Below are positions 40,193 through 45,503 of a DNA stretch of 45,503 nucleotides, in pieces. Positions within the stretch are counted from its first letter, which is position 1. Each line of letters opens with the position of its first letter. The stretch spans positions 1-45,503 of the forward strand of contig JAPLAE010000024.1 in assembly GCA_026393455.1 (NCBI GenBank). Direction: 5' to 3'. The translations under genes were made by a program, and so were the position numbers. The notes beneath the pieces are model-generated. The model made no database searches, had not been told where the DNA came from, and saw only the letters and a program-made list of their open reading frames with translations. The DNA comes from Actinomycetota bacterium. Its GTDB lineage: Bacteria > Actinomycetota > Acidimicrobiia > Acidimicrobiales > Acidimicrobilacustridaceae.

Positions 40193-41509
40193 TCACCGAA
40201 GTGCACGAACTCGACGTCGAATGTCTGCGAAATCGGGATCGACGGCTTCAACGCGTCCGAACATGGTTCGCGCCTTCGGGAGGTCTCCGCTCCGCTCATA
40301 AAGATCGGCCAGCGCATAAGCGCGGCGCAAATGATGCGGCATCGGGCGCTTGGGAAAGTTAAAACCTTGTTCGAGGAGCGAGATTGCTGCTGCAAGATCA
40401 TCTCGGTCAGCAAACGAGCCAGCCATGACGATTCGGCCTTCTGTTACCAGTTCAGCACTCGGCGAGGCTTCTCGAAGTTCATTCCAAAGCTCTGCGACCT
40501 GCGTCCATTGACGCATCGCTCGATAGCAATCGGCAAGCACCGGGTGCTGATCGGTTGAATTGCTCAACAACCGAAACGCCTCAAGTTCGCGCGCTGCTGG
40601 TTTCCAGTTCTCTTTGCGATACAGCGTGAGTCCGTATAACTCGTGAACTGCAGCCACTGTTGGCGCTTCATCAACAAGTTTCTTGAGAATGCGGGCGGCA
40701 TCACCAAAGCGATCGGCTTCGAAGTGTTCGGCCGCTTCGGTCAAGCGCTTTTCAACGCGTTCAGTCCGAGCGTTCCCGACAGCGCGACTCAGTTGTTCGC
40801 GAACCTCGCCGGCCAGATCGATAGGCGCCGGGTCTCGTCGGCGAGAGGAACTTCGAGTGGCTGCAGCAGAGGTTTCGTCGCGCACATCGATAATCAGCGC
40901 ATCATCTTCCGCAGCGCGCGCGTCATTTGCCGCACGTCGTTCGGCATCGGTCGCTTCATCAGGAATCGACCCAGGGGCAGCCCGTCGCACTGCGTCGGGT
41001 CGACGCTGGGGTGTCGCTGCTTCGACTGCATCGCGCCAAGCGCGTGATGCACCTACGACACGCCGGCCAGTGGCCGCGCCTGCTCCACGACGGGCGACGC
41101 CACCCCATGTGCGCGGTGTTTCGAGCGGCGGACCTTCTGCCCATCCGTCTTCGGACGTTGATCGACGCGTGGCACGGTCGTCGCCGCCGCTGCGCGCCCG
41201 ACTGCTTGGAGCATTCCCGGAACGGGGGCGATCGGAACTGGGGGCTCCGCGACTGGGACGGCCAGTACTTGAGCGATCAGATGATCCAGAACGATCGGAC
41301 GATCCCGATCGACTTGAGGAACCGGATCGACTTGAGGAACCAGACGGTTTCGACCCGGATCCGCCCTTGGGGCCCCCGTTCGAACCGCCCTTCGAACTGC
41401 CTCTCGGCGCCCCTTTCGGAGCTCCGCCCTTGGCGGCGGGCCGGGATCCTCCACGAGGGCTACTTGACTTGCCCGAGCGCGACGAACCGGAAGAAGGGGG
41501 ACTGGCCAT
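40193..41509 (-). CDS. TPR protein with low-complexity Ser/Gly/Arg N-terminus
   Basis: A 438-residue protein. Residues 1-120 are disordered and basic, with (S/D)RSGSS units repeating every six residues at 60-81. Helical TPR-like repeats fill about 265-438 (AAEHFEADRFGDAARILKKLV, YALADLYERSGDLPKARTMFGRVEAV). A role in binding nucleic acid or protein is suggested by the head and the repeats only. The gene is next to the rRNA operon, with its start 82 nt from the rRNA terminator. Confidence 0.85.
   Translation of the reverse strand: MASPPSSGSSRSGKSSSPRGGSRPAAKGGAPKGAPRGSSKGGSNGGPKGGSGSKPSGSSSRSGSSSRSGSSDRSGSSDRSSTGRPSRGAPSSDRPRSGNAPSSRARSGGDDRATRRSTSEDGWAEGPPLETPRTWGGVARRGAGAATGRRVVGASRAWRDAVEAATPQRRPDAVRRAAPGSIPDEATDAERRAANDARAAEDDALIIDVRDETSAAATRSSSRRRDPAPIDLAGEVREQLSRAVGNARTERVEKRLTEAAEHFEADRFGDAARILKKLVDEAPTVAAVHELYGLTLYRKENWKPAARELEAFRLLSNSTDQHPVLADCYRAMRQWTQVAELWNELREASPSAELVTEGRIVMAGSFADRDDLAAAISLLEQGFNFPKRPMPHHLRRAYALADLYERSGDLPKARTMFGRVEAVDPDFADIRRRVRALR
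41267..41332 (-). repeat. 18-bp coding repeat (SRSGSS unit)
   Basis: Short tandem units inside the TPR gene, encoding residues 60-81 with period six. Likely unstable in copy number. Confidence 0.6.
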
Positions 41510-41591
41510 ACGACCAACCTACCGGCACCGGACCACGACCTTGAAAACGTCGAATTCGAGGCGTTCAAAGATTCAGAAAATTGACGGAAGC

Positions 41592-41622
41592 AAAACGAGA
41601 AAAGGACCCCCGAAGGGGCCCT
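41592..41622 (-). terminator. Intrinsic terminator of the rRNA operon
   Basis: On the minus strand AGGGCCCC and GGGGTCCT pair around TTCG (with one G-U), followed by TTTTCTCGTTTTG. It lies just after 5S. Confidence 0.88.
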
Positions 41623-41639
41623 CTTCTTTCTTTAGAAAT

Positions 41640-41751
<112 letters not shown>

Positions 41752-41820
41752 GAAACCTTTGTCAAAAGGGTGCGCCAGAACCGACCAAAGGTCGGACCTG
41801 TCGCGGCCCCTTCAGAACTC

Positions 41821-41840
41821 CATAGCGAGCACGAACATCT
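41821..41840 (-). other. 3' arm of the pre-23S processing stem
   Basis: This 20-nt segment is complementary to 44884-44903 at 19 positions plus one G-U pair. The two arms flank 23S and fit an RNase III processing stem. Confidence 0.75.
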
Positions 41841-41845
41841 GTGTC

Positions 41846-45503
<3,658 letters not shown>

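Overview
The window comes from a moderately GC-rich actinobacterium, most likely of the class Acidimicrobiia (inference). The pointers are a deazaflavin (F420)-type nitroreductase-like protein, an NDMA-dependent alcohol dehydrogenase of the mycofactocin-linked kind, several bacterial P450s, DUF4232 and DUF1015 proteins, and a tlyA-nadK-recN-pyrG-nudix-xerD gene order that I recall also from Mycobacterium. A full 23S and 5S gene and the last ~267 nt of a 16S gene lie at the right edge.

Bases 1-23,831 look like a catabolic accessory region for a hydrophobic substrate. It carries four cytochromes P450 (one cut by the window edge, one broken by a frameshift), two short-chain dehydrogenases, an amidohydrolase, an acyl-CoA ligase, a family III CoA-transferase, a sulfatase-like protein, a nitronate-monooxygenase-like flavoprotein, an alcohol dehydrogenase and a TetR regulator. 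Together they could oxidise, desulfate, activate with CoA and shorten a lipid-, terpenoid- or steroid-like compound. The substrate cannot be read from the sequence. Small membrane proteins, a lipoprotein and several unrecognised proteins lie between them.

Bases 23,884-26,879 hold a mixed set: a Cys/His-tailed protein of unknown function, a one-helix membrane protein, a Bax-inhibitor-1-like protein, a Rieske protein and a beta-carbonic anhydrase.

Bases 26,938-41,509 are mostly housekeeping genes on the minus strand. They are ftsE-ftsX; a run pyrG, Nudix hydrolase, xerD, an acidic-repeat protein with a DksA-like zinc finger, and an HD protein; a run HAD phosphatase, tlyA, nadK, recN; then a plus-strand DUF1015 gene; then a class I aldolase, a divergent SSB and a TPR protein with a low-complexity basic/serine head.

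Bases 41,592 to the right edge are a minus-strand rRNA operon (16S-23S-5S). It has an intrinsic terminator after 5S, a complementary processing stem flanking 23S, and no tRNA that I can see in the 16S-23S spacer.

Most notable: a sulfatase-like protein that appears to lack the paired metal-binding aspartates through an in-frame deletion, a one-base frameshift in a P450, the acidic 15-residue-repeat/DksA-finger fusion, three stacked inverted repeats between ssb and the aldolase gene, and a probable leaderless promoter. I saw no CRISPR array, insertion sequence, phage or clear defence system.
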